Origin: Veillonella parvula
GTDB lineage: Bacteria > Bacillota > Negativicutes > Veillonellales > Veillonellaceae
Assembly: GCF_036456085.1 (NCBI RefSeq)
Contig: NZ_CP138632.1
Span: forward strand, 124,001 to 188,000
Direction: 5' to 3'
DNA: 64,000 nt
The position numbers and the translations under genes are program-made. The notes under the pieces were generated by a model. It did no database searches. It saw nothing but the letters and a program-made list of their open reading frames with translations, and had not been told where the DNA came from. Each line of letters opens with the position of its first letter. Position 1 is the first letter of the stretch. Of this stretch, positions 44,975-53,771 are shown in pieces.

Positions 44975-46081
44975 ATGATGTGGCGTAAAATATGGACAGA
45001 TAGCGATTGGACTATCATCATATGTACTATATTACTTGTCGGAATTGGTCTTACAGCTATTGGTAGTGCTACCCATGTGAATCATGAAGCTATCGGTTTT
45101 GGTAGTTTAGTGGTAAAACAACTCGTATTCTTTTTAGCAAATATAGCTGTCGTTATAGGCATGCAATTTCTAGATTATCATCGCCTTAAAGGGTGGGGGA
45201 ATATGATTTATGTGATTACCATGCTTATGTTAATTGCAGTTATGGTAGTTGGTACCTCCGCACTAGGTGCACAGCGTTGGATTCAACTGGGGCCAATTAC
45301 TATTCAGCCTTCAGAGTTTTCTAAACTATTGATGATTATCTGTATGGCTAAAATGCTAGAACCGCGCATTGGCAAGTTAGATACTTTTAAATCCCTATTG
45401 ATGCCAGTGTTATATGTAGGGATTCCTATCCTTCTCGTATTCTTACAACCTGACTTGGGGACATCCCTCGTATATATTGCTATATTTGTAGGGATGCTCT
45501 TTATATCTGGTATCAAAACAAAGCTTATAAAAATCATTGCGAGCGTGGCGTTACTCTTGATGCCTTTAGGTTGGTTTGTACTGAAAGAATACCAAAAGCA
45601 ACGTATTCTAGTATTTTTAAATCCAGATATTGATCCCTTCGGTTCTGGCTATCATATTATTCAATCTAAGATTGCCATCGGGTCGGGTATGATTTTTGGT
45701 AAAGGTATCTTTAATGGTACTCAAAGTCAGTTGAACTTTTTACCAGAAAATCATACGGACTTTATCTTTTCTGTAATCGGCGAAGAATTTGGCTTTGTAG
45801 GATGCATTGTAGTATTGCTATTATTGTTTATGCTTATTTATCGCAGCATTCAAGTAGCATATACCTGCAATGATAATTTCGGTATGTTATTAGCAACGGG
45901 TATTGGTACGATGTTTGCCTTTGAAGTGCTCGTAAACGTAGGCATGACGATTGGTATCATGCCTGTAACGGGGATTCCGTTGCCATTCCTTAGCTATGGT
46001 GTTAGTGCGCTAACAACTAATATGCTGAGCATTGGCATTTTATTAAATATTGCTAGACAGCGGACAAAATATATATTTTAA
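44975..46081 (+). CDS. rodA: RodA/FtsW-family peptidoglycan glycosyltransferase
   Basis: 368 residues with about ten membrane helices, SEDS family. Typical features are Pro-Asp-Leu-Gly-Thr-Ser, Asn-Phe-Leu-Pro-Glu-Asn-His-Thr-Asp-Phe-Ile-Phe and Pro-Leu-Pro-Phe-Leu-Ser-Tyr-Gly. It polymerises glycan strands and partners with the PBP2 of this cluster, hence RodA rather than FtsW. It starts 5 bases after minD. Confidence 0.94.
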   Translation: MMWRKIWTDSDWTIIICTILLVGIGLTAIGSATHVNHEAIGFGSLVVKQLVFFLANIAVVIGMQFLDYHRLKGWGNMIYVITMLMLIAVMVVGTSALGAQRWIQLGPITIQPSEFSKLLMIICMAKMLEPRIGKLDTFKSLLMPVLYVGIPILLVFLQPDLGTSLVYIAIFVGMLFISGIKTKLIKIIASVALLLMPLGWFVLKEYQKQRILVFLNPDIDPFGSGYHIIQSKIAIGSGMIFGKGIFNGTQSQLNFLPENHTDFIFSVIGEEFGFVGCIVVLLLLFMLIYRSIQVAYTCNDNFGMLLATGIGTMFAFEVLVNVGMTIGIMPVTGIPLPFLSYGVSALTTNMLSIGILLNIARQRTKYIF

Positions 46082-46136
46082 TATCCTTTCATAGGATTGA
46101 TTGTGAAAGAAGTCTTTCATTAAAGACGGAGGATGT

Positions 46137-48020
46137 ATGATTCAATTAGATACGTCATGGTTACAACATGTCCAAAAGCCTGCTCGCTACACGGGCGGCG
46201 AATACAATAGTATCGTGAAAGATCACAGTACTGTTGATGTAACTATGGCTTTAGGTTTTCCCGATGTGTACGAAGTGGCCATGAGTCATTTGGGCATCAA
46301 GATTTTGTATGGTCTCGTAAATCGTCGTGAAGATGCGGTAGCCGAGCGCGTATTTGCACCGTGGCATGATATGGAAGAGGAGATGCGGAAGCGTAATATT
46401 CCATTATTTTCCTTAGAAACACGTACGCCTATTAAAGACTTTGATGTGTTAGCATTTACGCTTCAATATGAAATGAGCTTTACAAATATCTTGAATATGC
46501 TCGACTTAGCAGGTATTCCAATGTATGCTAAGGACCGCGATATGGACTTCCCATTGCTCGTATGCGGCGGCCCTTGTGCGTATAACGTAGAGCCTATTGC
46601 AGATTTCTTTGATATCGTATCCCTCGGGGAATCTGAAGAGTGGGGTGATGAGTTTATCGACCTATTCAAAGCAGAAAAAGCGAAAGGCTTCCCAGGTGGT
46701 AAAGAAGGCTTCTTGCGCAAAGTAGCTCAAATTCCTGGTACCTATTGTCCAGCTTTATACGATGTTGAATATACAGAACAAGGCGATTTTAAATCGATTA
46801 TGCCGCGTTTTGAAGACGTACCAGCAGCCGTTGAGAAACGTATTATAGAGGATGTAGAGAATGTATTCTATCCAACAAAGCCTGTTGTACCATTCCTTGA
46901 TATAGTGCATGATCGTGCTGTATTGGAGCTATTCCGTGGTTGTACTCGTGGTTGTCGTTTCTGTCAGGCTGGTATGTTATATCGTCCTGTCCGTGAAAAG
47001 ACACCAGAACGTTTGTTGCAAATTGCTAAAGATACGATTGCCAATACTGGGTACAATGAAATATCCTTGATGAGTTTAAGCTCTGCAGACTACTCCAAAT
47101 TACCTGAGCTTGTAGATATGCTCATGGAAGAGTTTAAAGATAAACAAGTTAGTGTTAGCTTACCGTCCTTGCGTATCGACAGCTTCTCTATTGATATTGC
47201 GAAAAAGGTACAGCAAGTGCGCAAGAGCGGGCTTACCTTTGCTCCTGAAGCAGGTACGCAACGAATGCGTGACGTTATCAATAAAGGCGTTAGTGAAGAA
47301 GACTTATTGGCGGCCTGTACTAATGCTTTCAAATCTGGCTGGAATACAGTTAAATTATACTTTATGATGGGCCTTCCTACAGAAACAGACGAAGATTTGG
47401 CTGGTATTGCGGATCTTGCTTACAAGGTGCTCGATTTACACCGTGAAATTACAGGGAAACGAAATGGTTCTGTAACGGTGAGCGTATCCTTTTTCGTACC
47501 AAAAACACATTCTCCATATCAATGGTATGGTCAACAAGATGTGGAGGAAATTCATCGCAAACAACGTTACTTGAAGTCTCTTATCAATAATCGTAACATT
47601 TCCTACCACTACCATGATGGTTATACTGGTTACATGGAAGCCGCTTTTGCTCGTGGGGACCGCAGATTGTCTAAAGTTCTCGTAGAGGCTTGGAAGGCAG
47701 GTTGTAAATTCGATGGTTGGACCGAGTTCTTTAACTATGAAACTTGGTTGAAAGCATTTGCTGACTGCGGATTGGATCCTGCATACTATGCACGTCGCAC
47801 CCGTGATTTTGATGAGCCTTTGCCTTGGGATCATTTAGATTGCACTGTAAGTAAAGCTTTCTTAAAACGCGAGTGGGAGCAAGCGGTAGCAGCTAATCTT
47901 ACAGGCGATTGTCGTCGAGCTCCATGTAAGGGCTGTAATGTATGTCCAGAGCTCAATACAGCTATTATTGACTATAAGGAGGGTGGCAGAGTTGAAAAAG
48001 TTACGTTTGGCCTTAAATAA
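46137..48020 (+). CDS. Radical SAM protein, TIGR03960-type
   Basis: 627 residues. A B12-binding-like N-terminal part (about 30-230) precedes the radical SAM core with Cys-Thr-Arg-Gly-Cys-Arg-Phe-Cys (Cys-x3-Cys-x2-Cys cluster) and a C-terminal region. It belongs to the TIGR03960 group that is almost always followed by a TIGR03936 partner, and in Firmicutes the pair lies beside rng and rplU, as here. The reaction is not established. The 3' end overlaps the next gene by 29 bases. AGACGGAGG precedes the ATG. Confidence 0.87.
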   Translation: MIQLDTSWLQHVQKPARYTGGEYNSIVKDHSTVDVTMALGFPDVYEVAMSHLGIKILYGLVNRREDAVAERVFAPWHDMEEEMRKRNIPLFSLETRTPIKDFDVLAFTLQYEMSFTNILNMLDLAGIPMYAKDRDMDFPLLVCGGPCAYNVEPIADFFDIVSLGESEEWGDEFIDLFKAEKAKGFPGGKEGFLRKVAQIPGTYCPALYDVEYTEQGDFKSIMPRFEDVPAAVEKRIIEDVENVFYPTKPVVPFLDIVHDRAVLELFRGCTRGCRFCQAGMLYRPVREKTPERLLQIAKDTIANTGYNEISLMSLSSADYSKLPELVDMLMEEFKDKQVSVSLPSLRIDSFSIDIAKKVQQVRKSGLTFAPEAGTQRMRDVINKGVSEEDLLAACTNAFKSGWNTVKLYFMMGLPTETDEDLAGIADLAYKVLDLHREITGKRNGSVTVSVSFFVPKTHSPYQWYGQQDVEEIHRKQRYLKSLINNRNISYHYHDGYTGYMEAAFARGDRRLSKVLVEAWKAGCKFDGWTEFFNYETWLKAFADCGLDPAYYARRTRDFDEPLPWDHLDCTVSKAFLKREWEQAVAANLTGDCRRAPCKGCNVCPELNTAIIDYKEGGRVEKVTFGLK

Positions 48021-48687
48021 GGGCGAAGAATTACGATTCCTGTCACACCTTGATTATGCTCAAGCTGTAGAGCGGATGATACGTCGAGCAGAAATTAAAA
48101 TGGCGTATTCTGAAGGGTTTAACCCTCACATGAAAATTAGCTTCTCCTCTGCACTCGCCTTAGGCGTAACCGCAGCGGCTGAATATATCGATATGGATGT
48201 GCTTGAAGAGGACAGTTTAGAGTCCATTATGGACCGTTTAAACCGTGTAGCGCCTTCTGGTCTTGAGGTTCTAGATGGTAAAGAAATGCCTGAAAAGGTG
48301 AAAAAGATGATGGCCATCTGTAACTTTGCTATCTATGAGGTAACAGGCCCTGTGACAGATGAAAATGCTGATTGGGCTGCGTTACTCAAACCTTTTAATG
48401 AAGCAATGGAAATTTCTTATGAAAAGGTAACACCTAAGAAAACTCGTACCATTGATGTAAAAGAGTTTGTAAAAGAACCGATCGTAGCCTCTGTTAAAGA
48501 GGGTATGGTGACCCTTACAATGGGCATCGGCATTTATCCGCAAGGTACAATCAAACCTAGCGAAGTGTGGAATTTAGGCAAGGATCAATATAATTGGCCT
48601 ATTACTTCTGGCTACGAAATTCATCGTAAAGCAATTATGGTAGAAAACGAAAAAGGCCGCTATACGCCTTTAGAGATTAATTACTAA
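47992..48687 (+). CDS. TIGR03936 (DUF2344) radical-SAM-linked protein
   Basis: 231 residues, partner of the preceding radical SAM protein. The motif Leu-Arg-Phe-Leu-Ser-His-Leu-Asp near residue 15 and Ser-Glu-Gly-Phe-Asn-Pro-His are typical. In some bacteria the two are fused. I chose TTG 47992 because AAGGAGGG (47977-47984) lies seven bases before it and the sequence then starts with the conserved Lys-Lys-Leu-Arg-Leu. Function unknown; tRNA or rRNA modification is only a guess. Confidence 0.86.
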   Translation: MKKLRLALNKGEELRFLSHLDYAQAVERMIRRAEIKMAYSEGFNPHMKISFSSALALGVTAAAEYIDMDVLEEDSLESIMDRLNRVAPSGLEVLDGKEMPEKVKKMMAICNFAIYEVTGPVTDENADWAALLKPFNEAMEISYEKVTPKKTRTIDVKEFVKEPIVASVKEGMVTLTMGIGIYPQGTIKPSEVWNLGKDQYNWPITSGYEIHRKAIMVENEKGRYTPLEINY

Positions 48688-48719
48688 TTAATTTAGATGA
48701 CAAAGAAGGGAGGGATAGG

Positions 48720-50147
48720 ATGCATAAAATTTTGGTCAATGTTATGCGTGAAGAAATTCGTATGGCTGTTATCGACGAAGAAGGCCAGCTAGTGGACTTT
48801 GTCTTGGAGCGTACTGATGAGTCTCATATGGCAAATCATATGTACAAAGGCACAGTAAAGAACGTATTAAATGGTATGCAAGCGGCCTTTGTTGATATTG
48901 GGGGCTCTCAAAATGCGTACTTGAACCTACAACAAGGGAAGGAACAGAAAATTTTGCCACGCCTATCTGTAGGGCAACAAATTCTCGTTCAAGTAGTGAA
49001 AGAAGAAATGCTCGGTAAAGGTGCCCGCGTGACTGCAGACGTCAGTTTGGCTGGTCGTTTTATGGTACTATTACCATATTCTGAAGGCATGCATATTTCC
49101 AAGAAAATTACAGACGAAACCATGCGCAGTAAACTACAAGAATTGGCAACCCCTTATGTACAAGAAGGTTGCGGTTTTATCATTCGCACTGCAGCAGCTA
49201 AGGCCAGTGCCGATGAAATCGGTCGCGATATGGAGTATCTGTGGCGGACCTGGCAACATGTGTTGAAGCGTTTTAAGGTTGCTAAGAGTGGTACTGACCT
49301 TTATAGTGATGCGGATTTTTGGTTCCGCCTTGTTCGGGACTATGCGCATCGCAATGTAGAGGAAATCATCGTTGATTCCGATATGGGTGAAGGTCGATTG
49401 ATGGATCTTTTAGGTCATGGACCTACGTCGCAACAAATTAAAGTAACACGTCATCGCGATAGTACACCTATCTTTAAGGCAAACCACATTGAACCGCAAT
49501 TAGAAGATCTTATCTCTCGCGATATTAATCTTCCTTCTGGTGGTTCAATCCGTATCGATCATACTGAAGCTCTTACCGTGTTTGATGTAAACTCTGCTCA
49601 CTATACTGGTAAGTCTAATAAGCTGGAAGATTTAGCTTTCACAGTCAATAAAGAGGCGGCAAAAGAAATCTGTCGTCAATTGCGTTTGCGCGATATTGGC
49701 GGTATCATTGTGGTCGATTTCATCGATATGAAAGATAAAGAGCATCAACAAGAATTGTTAAAATTGTTGGGGGTACAAGCTAAGTTAGATAAAATGAAAA
49801 CTGTTGTATGCGGCATTAGTTCGCTTGGCCTCGTAGAGATGACCAGAAAGCGAGCTCGCCAAGGCTTGCAAACCTTGATGTTTGATACATGCCCTCAATG
49901 CGGTGGTACGGGCTATATGTTGTCAGGCCGCACCGTGTATATGCAGATTGTGCGTCGTATCCGCGAGTTATTTAAGTCGGGACGTATTAAAACGAATCTA
50001 GAAATCGAAGTTCATCCAGAGGTAGCTCAATATTTAACAAAGGCTGTTCTCGTGGATTTGGGTGAGTCTATAGGGCGCAAGATTTCTATTGTAGTAAATT
50101 CACAAATTAGCCGTGAAGGGTATTCCTTGATGGCTGTCACTGAATAA
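48720..50147 (+). CDS. rng: Ribonuclease G/E family endoribonuclease
   Basis: 475 residues, the size of RNase G. An N-terminal S1 domain (about 35-125) precedes the RNase H-like and DNase I-like catalytic part with the metal aspartates in Val-Phe-Asp-Val-Asn-Ser and Val-Val-Asp-Phe-Ile-Asp-Met. The zinc-link stretch Cys-Pro-Gln-Cys-Gly-Gly-Thr-Gly is present. It has no RNase E scaffold tail. It processes rRNA and turns over mRNA. AAGGGAGGGAT precedes the ATG. Confidence 0.94.
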   Translation: MHKILVNVMREEIRMAVIDEEGQLVDFVLERTDESHMANHMYKGTVKNVLNGMQAAFVDIGGSQNAYLNLQQGKEQKILPRLSVGQQILVQVVKEEMLGKGARVTADVSLAGRFMVLLPYSEGMHISKKITDETMRSKLQELATPYVQEGCGFIIRTAAAKASADEIGRDMEYLWRTWQHVLKRFKVAKSGTDLYSDADFWFRLVRDYAHRNVEEIIVDSDMGEGRLMDLLGHGPTSQQIKVTRHRDSTPIFKANHIEPQLEDLISRDINLPSGGSIRIDHTEALTVFDVNSAHYTGKSNKLEDLAFTVNKEAAKEICRQLRLRDIGGIIVVDFIDMKDKEHQQELLKLLGVQAKLDKMKTVVCGISSLGLVEMTRKRARQGLQTLMFDTCPQCGGTGYMLSGRTVYMQIVRRIRELFKSGRIKTNLEIEVHPEVAQYLTKAVLVDLGESIGRKISIVVNSQISREGYSLMAVTE

Positions 50148-50174
50148 TATGTAGTTTGTTTATAGAGGAGTACC

Positions 50175-50753
50175 GTGTCTGTATTTGAAATTATATTAAT
50201 TAGTATAGGCCTAGCGATGGATGCCTTTGGTGTATCTATCGGTAAGGGGCTAACAATGCCCGTAGGCGAGAATGGCCGTAAGGTAACCTTGGCATTTCTT
50301 TTTGGTTTGTTCCAGTTTCTTATGCCTCTTATTGGTTGGCTCATCGGTCGTCAATTTATCGATGTGATTGCTGATTGGGACCACTGGATTATCTTCGGAC
50401 TTCTTGGTTATTTAGGTATCGCTATGATCAGAGAGGGACTTAGCGATGATGATGATGAAGATGACGATGATAAGCAATTCTTGGGTGTCTGGGAAATGAT
50501 GATGCTCTCCGTAGCGACTAGCCTTGATGCAATGGCTGTAGGACTGACCTTTGCATTCTTACCTATTAATGTATGGAAAGCATCTACGATGATTGGTGTT
50601 ATTACCTTTGGTATATCTTTAGTGGGTGTTTACTTAGGTAAATTTATGGGCCGATTTGTTGGAAAATATGCAGATATAGTAGGTGGAGGTGTATTGATCC
50701 TCATCGGTACAAAGATACTTTTACAACATCTTGGGATTATTGAAGAATTTTAA
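50175..50753 (+). CDS. mntP: Manganese efflux pump MntP
   Basis: 192 residues with six membrane helices. The two MntP half-motifs are visible: Ala-Met-Asp-Ala-Phe-Gly-Val-Ser at the start and Ser-Leu-Asp-Ala-Met-Ala-Val in the second half. An unusually acidic loop (about residues 90-101, ten Asp/Glu) lies in between. The start is GTG 50175 after GAGGAG. There is no room upstream (27 bases) for the yybP-ykoY manganese riboswitch often linked to this gene. It probably shares the transcript of rng. Confidence 0.9.
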   Translation: MSVFEIILISIGLAMDAFGVSIGKGLTMPVGENGRKVTLAFLFGLFQFLMPLIGWLIGRQFIDVIADWDHWIIFGLLGYLGIAMIREGLSDDDDEDDDDKQFLGVWEMMMLSVATSLDAMAVGLTFAFLPINVWKASTMIGVITFGISLVGVYLGKFMGRFVGKYADIVGGGVLILIGTKILLQHLGIIEEF

Positions 50754-50805
50754 GGTATATATATGTGAAAGTGTTAGAAACTGAGCGGATTCTGTTGATT
50801 TTTGT

Positions 50806-50834
50806 TTGACATGACTGTGTAAATAGGATATACT
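50806..50834 (+). promoter_or_regulatory. Strong promoter of the rplU operon
   Basis: TTGACA (50806-50811), 17-base spacer, TATACT (50829-50834). Nearly consensus. The transcript should start near 50841. Confidence 0.85.
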
Positions 50835-50840
50835 ATATCA

Positions 50841-50950
50841 GTATTAGTTCGGTTTACTGAACTTTGCAATCCGCGTGAAGCAGGTTTAAACGCCCGACCG
50901 AAGTTCGGGTCGGGATACCGAATTCAGCGAGTTCGATAACAAGGAGGTGT
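50841..50950 (+). promoter_or_regulatory. L21-type ribosomal protein leader
   Basis: An untranslated leader of about 114 bases before rplU with a GC-rich hairpin CCCGACC (50893-50899) / GGTCGGG (50908-50914) and flanking segments that can pair. Firmicutes rplU transcripts carry an L21 leader that is thought to bind L21 or another ribosomal protein. The position and hairpin fit, but the consensus was not aligned. Confidence 0.55.
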
Positions 50951-50954
50951 TCTC

Positions 50955-51266
50955 ATGTACGCAATTATTAAAACTGGTGGTAAACAATATCGCGTTGCTG
51001 AAGGCGATGTAATTACTATCGAAAAATTGGAAGCAGCTGCTGACGAGTCCGTTACATTCGAAGAAGTTTTGACTGTAGTGAATGACGGCGACGTTAAAGT
51101 TGGCGCTCCTCTTGTAAACGGTGCAAAAGTTACAGGTACAGTTCTTGAGCATGGTAAAGGTAAAAAAATCTTAGTATTCAAATACAAAGCTAAATCCAAC
51201 TACCGTCGTCGTCAAGGCCATCGTCAACCGTTCACAAAAGTTCGTATTGAATCTATCCAAGCTTAA
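50955..51266 (+). CDS. rplU: 50S ribosomal protein L21
   Basis: 103 residues, normal size. It starts [12 protein letters not shown], the L21 signature, and ends with the basic Tyr-Arg-Arg-Arg-Gln-Gly-His-Arg-Gln tract that contacts 23S rRNA. AAGGAGGTG precedes the ATG. Codon use is strongly biased, as expected for a ribosomal protein gene. Confidence 0.98.
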   Translation: MYAIIKTGGKQYRVAEGDVITIEKLEAAADESVTFEEVLTVVNDGDVKVGAPLVNGAKVTGTVLEHGKGKKILVFKYKAKSNYRRRQGHRQPFTKVRIESIQA

Positions 51267-51268
51267 TT

Positions 51269-51583
51269 ATGGTTTTCATTGAAATCCAGCGGAATAGTGA
51301 TGGTCAAGTAGTTGGTTGTCATATGTCCGGTCATGTAGGATATGATGAACATGGCTTCGATATCGTATGTGCCGCAGTGTCTGCCTTATCGGCAACGGCA
51401 ATGTTAGGACTCACCCAAATTGCTCGACAAGAAGGGGAGTATACGAATAGCGAAGGTCAATGTGATATAGTTCTCTCTGGTACGATTAATCAGAGTGGAC
51501 AGGATATTCTGGGGACTATGCTTCTTGGTTTGGAGGAGATTAGCCGTCAATATCCAGAGTTTGTCCAAATTCACGAAATATAG
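51269..51583 (+). CDS. prp: Ribosomal-processing cysteine protease Prp
   Basis: 104 residues. The catalytic pair is His22 (Ser-Gly-His-Val-Gly-Tyr) and Cys34 (Asp-Ile-Val-Cys-Ala-Ala), at the same positions as in the Staphylococcus enzyme. Prp removes the N-terminal extension of L27, which is encoded 12 bases downstream and has such an extension. It starts two bases after rplU. Formerly called YsxB. Confidence 0.95.
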   Translation: MVFIEIQRNSDGQVVGCHMSGHVGYDEHGFDIVCAAVSALSATAMLGLTQIARQEGEYTNSEGQCDIVLSGTINQSGQDILGTMLLGLEEISRQYPEFVQIHEI

Positions 51584-51595
51584 GAGGTGAACTTA

Positions 51596-51880
51596 ATGTT
51601 TACTTTTGATTTGCAATTGTTCGCACATAAAAAAGGTGTGTCCAGTACTCGTAACGGTCGTGACAGTGAATCTAAACGTCTTGGTGTTAAATGCCATGAT
51701 GGTTCCATCGTAAAGAGCGGTAACATCATCGTTCGTCAACGTGGTACTCACTTCCACCCTGGTACTAACGTAGGTATCGGTAAAGATGACACTTTATTCG
51801 CACTTGTGCCTGGTAAAGTAGCATTTGAACGTGCTGGTCGTTATAACCGTAAAGTTAGCGTATACCCTGTAGAAGCTTAA
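51596..51880 (+). CDS. rpmA: 50S ribosomal protein L27 with Prp-cleaved N-terminal extension
   Basis: 94 residues. The first nine residues (Met-Phe-Thr-Phe-Asp-Leu-Gln-Leu-Phe) precede Ala-His-Lys-Lys-Gly, the usual mature start whose N-terminus reaches the peptidyl transferase centre. This matches the Firmicutes pattern cut by Prp after the Phe before Ala. ATG 51596 follows AGGAGGTG; the in-frame GTG at 51587 lies inside that site. obgE, which often follows, is absent. Confidence 0.97.
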   Translation: MFTFDLQLFAHKKGVSSTRNGRDSESKRLGVKCHDGSIVKSGNIIVRQRGTHFHPGTNVGIGKDDTLFALVPGKVAFERAGRYNRKVSVYPVEA

Positions 51881-51895
51881 TTTTACAAGACTATT

Positions 51896-51927
51896 AATCC
51901 CTAGTGGCTTTCACTAGGGATTTTTTG
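51896..51927 (+). terminator. Intrinsic terminator after rpmA
   Basis: AATCCCTAGTG (51896-51906) and CACTAGGGATT (51912-51922) form an 11-bp stem, followed by T residues. Confidence 0.9.
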
Positions 51928-52023
51928 TTGTTTACAAGTGATCGTAATAGAATGAATAAACCATATACATTTTAGTCATATTCGATATAGATAATCGATA
52001 TAGATTAGAAACTCCCATGATAT

Positions 52024-52058
52024 AAAGGTTGCTTCCTCTTATGAGGCGGCAACCTTTT
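52024..52058 (+). terminator. Second terminator-like hairpin in the rpmA-hydG gap
   Basis: AAAGGTTGC pairs with GCAACCTTT, with an inner CCTC/GAGG stem, and TTT follows. No gene lies between it and the rpmA terminator, so it may be a back-up terminator. The rest of this 325-base gap also holds a direct repeat of TCGATATAGAT near 51982-52006. Confidence 0.7.
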
Positions 52059-52096
52059 TACATGTATCAAATTCCTGTGCTTTTTAGTAGGAATAG

Positions 52097-52105
52097 TGGT
52101 ATACT
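52097..52105 (+). promoter_or_regulatory. Extended -10 promoter before hydG
   Basis: TGG directly before TATACT (52100-52105), about 100 bases before the hydG start. A small ACCAG/CTGGT hairpin (52127-52140) lies in the leader. Confidence 0.55.
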
Positions 52106-52205
52106 ATGTACAGTATCAGTGAAATACCAGAAGACTGGTTGTCATATACTTTCATAAACCTAAAGAGGGGTGGCGTTGCCACTAGAAAGATTTGAGGTAA
52201 GTACT

Positions 52206-53624
52206 ATGTATGATGTAAAATCTCCAAAGGCGGAGGAATTTATTTCCCATCAGGAAATCCTTGACACACTTGCCTATGCAGAGGAAAACAAGGAAAATCG
52301 GGAGTTGTTAGATGCTATTTTAGCGAAAGCTGCTACATTTAAGGGGTTAAACCACCGAGAAGCAGCAGTTCTCTTAGAATGTCCGTTACCTGAATATAAG
52401 GAAAAGCTTTTTGCTTTAGCAAAGGAAATCAAGAAGGCTATCTACGGCGATCGTATTGTTCTATTTGCACCGTTATACTTGTCTAACTATTGTATCAATG
52501 GATGTGTGTATTGTCCGTACCACTCCAAAAACCGCGATATTAAACGTAAAAAATTAACGCAAGACCAAATAAGAGAAGAGGTTATTGCGTTAGAAGCGAT
52601 GGGCCATAAGCGTATTGTAATTGAGTCTGGTGAGGATCCATTAAATAATCCTCTTGAATATATTTTGGAATCCATCAAGACGATTTACGGTATCAAAAAT
52701 AAAAATGGTGAAATCCGCCGTGTAAACGTAAATATTGCAGCTTGTTCCGTTGAGGACTACAAAAAATTACATGAAGCTGGTATTGGCACATATACATTAT
52801 TCCAAGAAACATATAACAAAGAAAACTATGAAGCTTTACATCCTACAGGCCCTAAGAGCGACTACGCCTACCATACAGAGGCGATGGACCGCGCTATGCA
52901 AGGTGGTATTGATGATGTAGGCATCGGTGTTCTTTATGGTTTGGAACATTATAAATATGATTTCGTTGGATTGTTGATGCACGCTGAACATTTAGAGGCT
53001 GTGTATGGGGTAGGTCCACATACTATTTCTGTACCTCGTATTTGTCCAGCTGATGATATCGATGTAGATGATTTCAGTAATGCTGTGCCTGATGATGTAT
53101 TTGAAAAAATTGTTGCTCTTATCCGCGTCTCCACACCGTATACAGGTATGATTATGTCCACTCGTGAAAGTCAGTCCATGCGTGAACGTGGCTTGGCATT
53201 AGGTATCTCCCAAATTAGTGGTGGATCTCGTACTAGCGTAGGTGGTTACAAAGAAGAAGAGAAACCAGAAGATAATTCTGCACAATTTGATCGCAGCGAT
53301 ACACGTACATTAGATGAAATCGTAGACTGGCTATTAGACCTTGGTTATGTACCAAGTTTCTGTACTGCATGTTATCGTGCAGGCAGAACAGGGGACCGTT
53401 TCATGGCCCTTGCTAAATCCGGTCAAATTCACAATTGTTGCCAACCTAATGCGTTGATGACATTAAACGAATATATCATGGATTACGGTGATGAAAAGAC
53501 TAAGGCTCATGGTGCTAAGGTCATCGAACAACAGTTAGAAAATATTAAAAATGATTTAGTTAAAGAAAAAGCTAAAGCTTATATTGCACAGATGAAAGAC
53601 GGCGAACGGGACTTCCGGTTCTAA
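52206..53624 (+). CDS. hydG: [FeFe]-hydrogenase maturase HydG (radical SAM tyrosine lyase)
   Basis: 472 residues. The radical SAM cluster motif is Cys96-x3-Cys100-x2-Cys103. The C-terminal part has the second-cluster motif Cys-Thr-Ala-Cys ... Asn-Cys-Cys, fitting the Cys-x2-Cys-x22-Cys of HydG and separating it from ThiH. HydG cleaves tyrosine to supply CO and cyanide for the H-cluster. ATG 52206 gives the typical start Met-Tyr-Asp-Val-Lys-Ser; upstream GTG 52170 and TTG 52176 are alternatives. Neither hydE, hydF nor a hydrogenase gene is next to it. Confidence 0.94.
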   Translation: MYDVKSPKAEEFISHQEILDTLAYAEENKENRELLDAILAKAATFKGLNHREAAVLLECPLPEYKEKLFALAKEIKKAIYGDRIVLFAPLYLSNYCINGCVYCPYHSKNRDIKRKKLTQDQIREEVIALEAMGHKRIVIESGEDPLNNPLEYILESIKTIYGIKNKNGEIRRVNVNIAACSVEDYKKLHEAGIGTYTLFQETYNKENYEALHPTGPKSDYAYHTEAMDRAMQGGIDDVGIGVLYGLEHYKYDFVGLLMHAEHLEAVYGVGPHTISVPRICPADDIDVDDFSNAVPDDVFEKIVALIRVSTPYTGMIMSTRESQSMRERGLALGISQISGGSRTSVGGYKEEEKPEDNSAQFDRSDTRTLDEIVDWLLDLGYVPSFCTACYRAGRTGDRFMALAKSGQIHNCCQPNALMTLNEYIMDYGDEKTKAHGAKVIEQQLENIKNDLVKEKAKAYIAQMKDGERDFRF

Positions 53625-53640
53625 GGAATTCACTGATATG

Positions 53641-53672
53641 GAGCCTCCTATTGATAATGGGAGGCTCTTTCT
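53641..53672 (+). terminator. Intrinsic terminator after hydG
   Basis: GAGCCTCC pairs with GGAGGCTC around TATTGATAATG, then T-rich sequence. Confidence 0.88.
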
Positions 53673-53743
53673 TGTTGAGAAAATAGCAAAGTTTAAATGA
53701 GAATAAAATATATAAAATGGTTTATTTTATTTGCGTTTTAAGG

Positions 53744-53771
53744 TATAATAAATAAAAATGATAATGATAAT
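53744..53771 (+). promoter_or_regulatory. -10 box followed by tandem GATAAT hexamers before recJ
   Basis: TATAAT at 53744-53749 has only a weak -35. Eleven bases later GATAATGATAAT (53760-53771) resembles the repeat unit of Fur boxes. It lies 47 bases before recJ. Confidence 0.35.

Noticed and set aside
50148-50174. Manganese riboswitch (yybP-ykoY) before mntP
   Set aside because: Only 27 bases separate rng and mntP.
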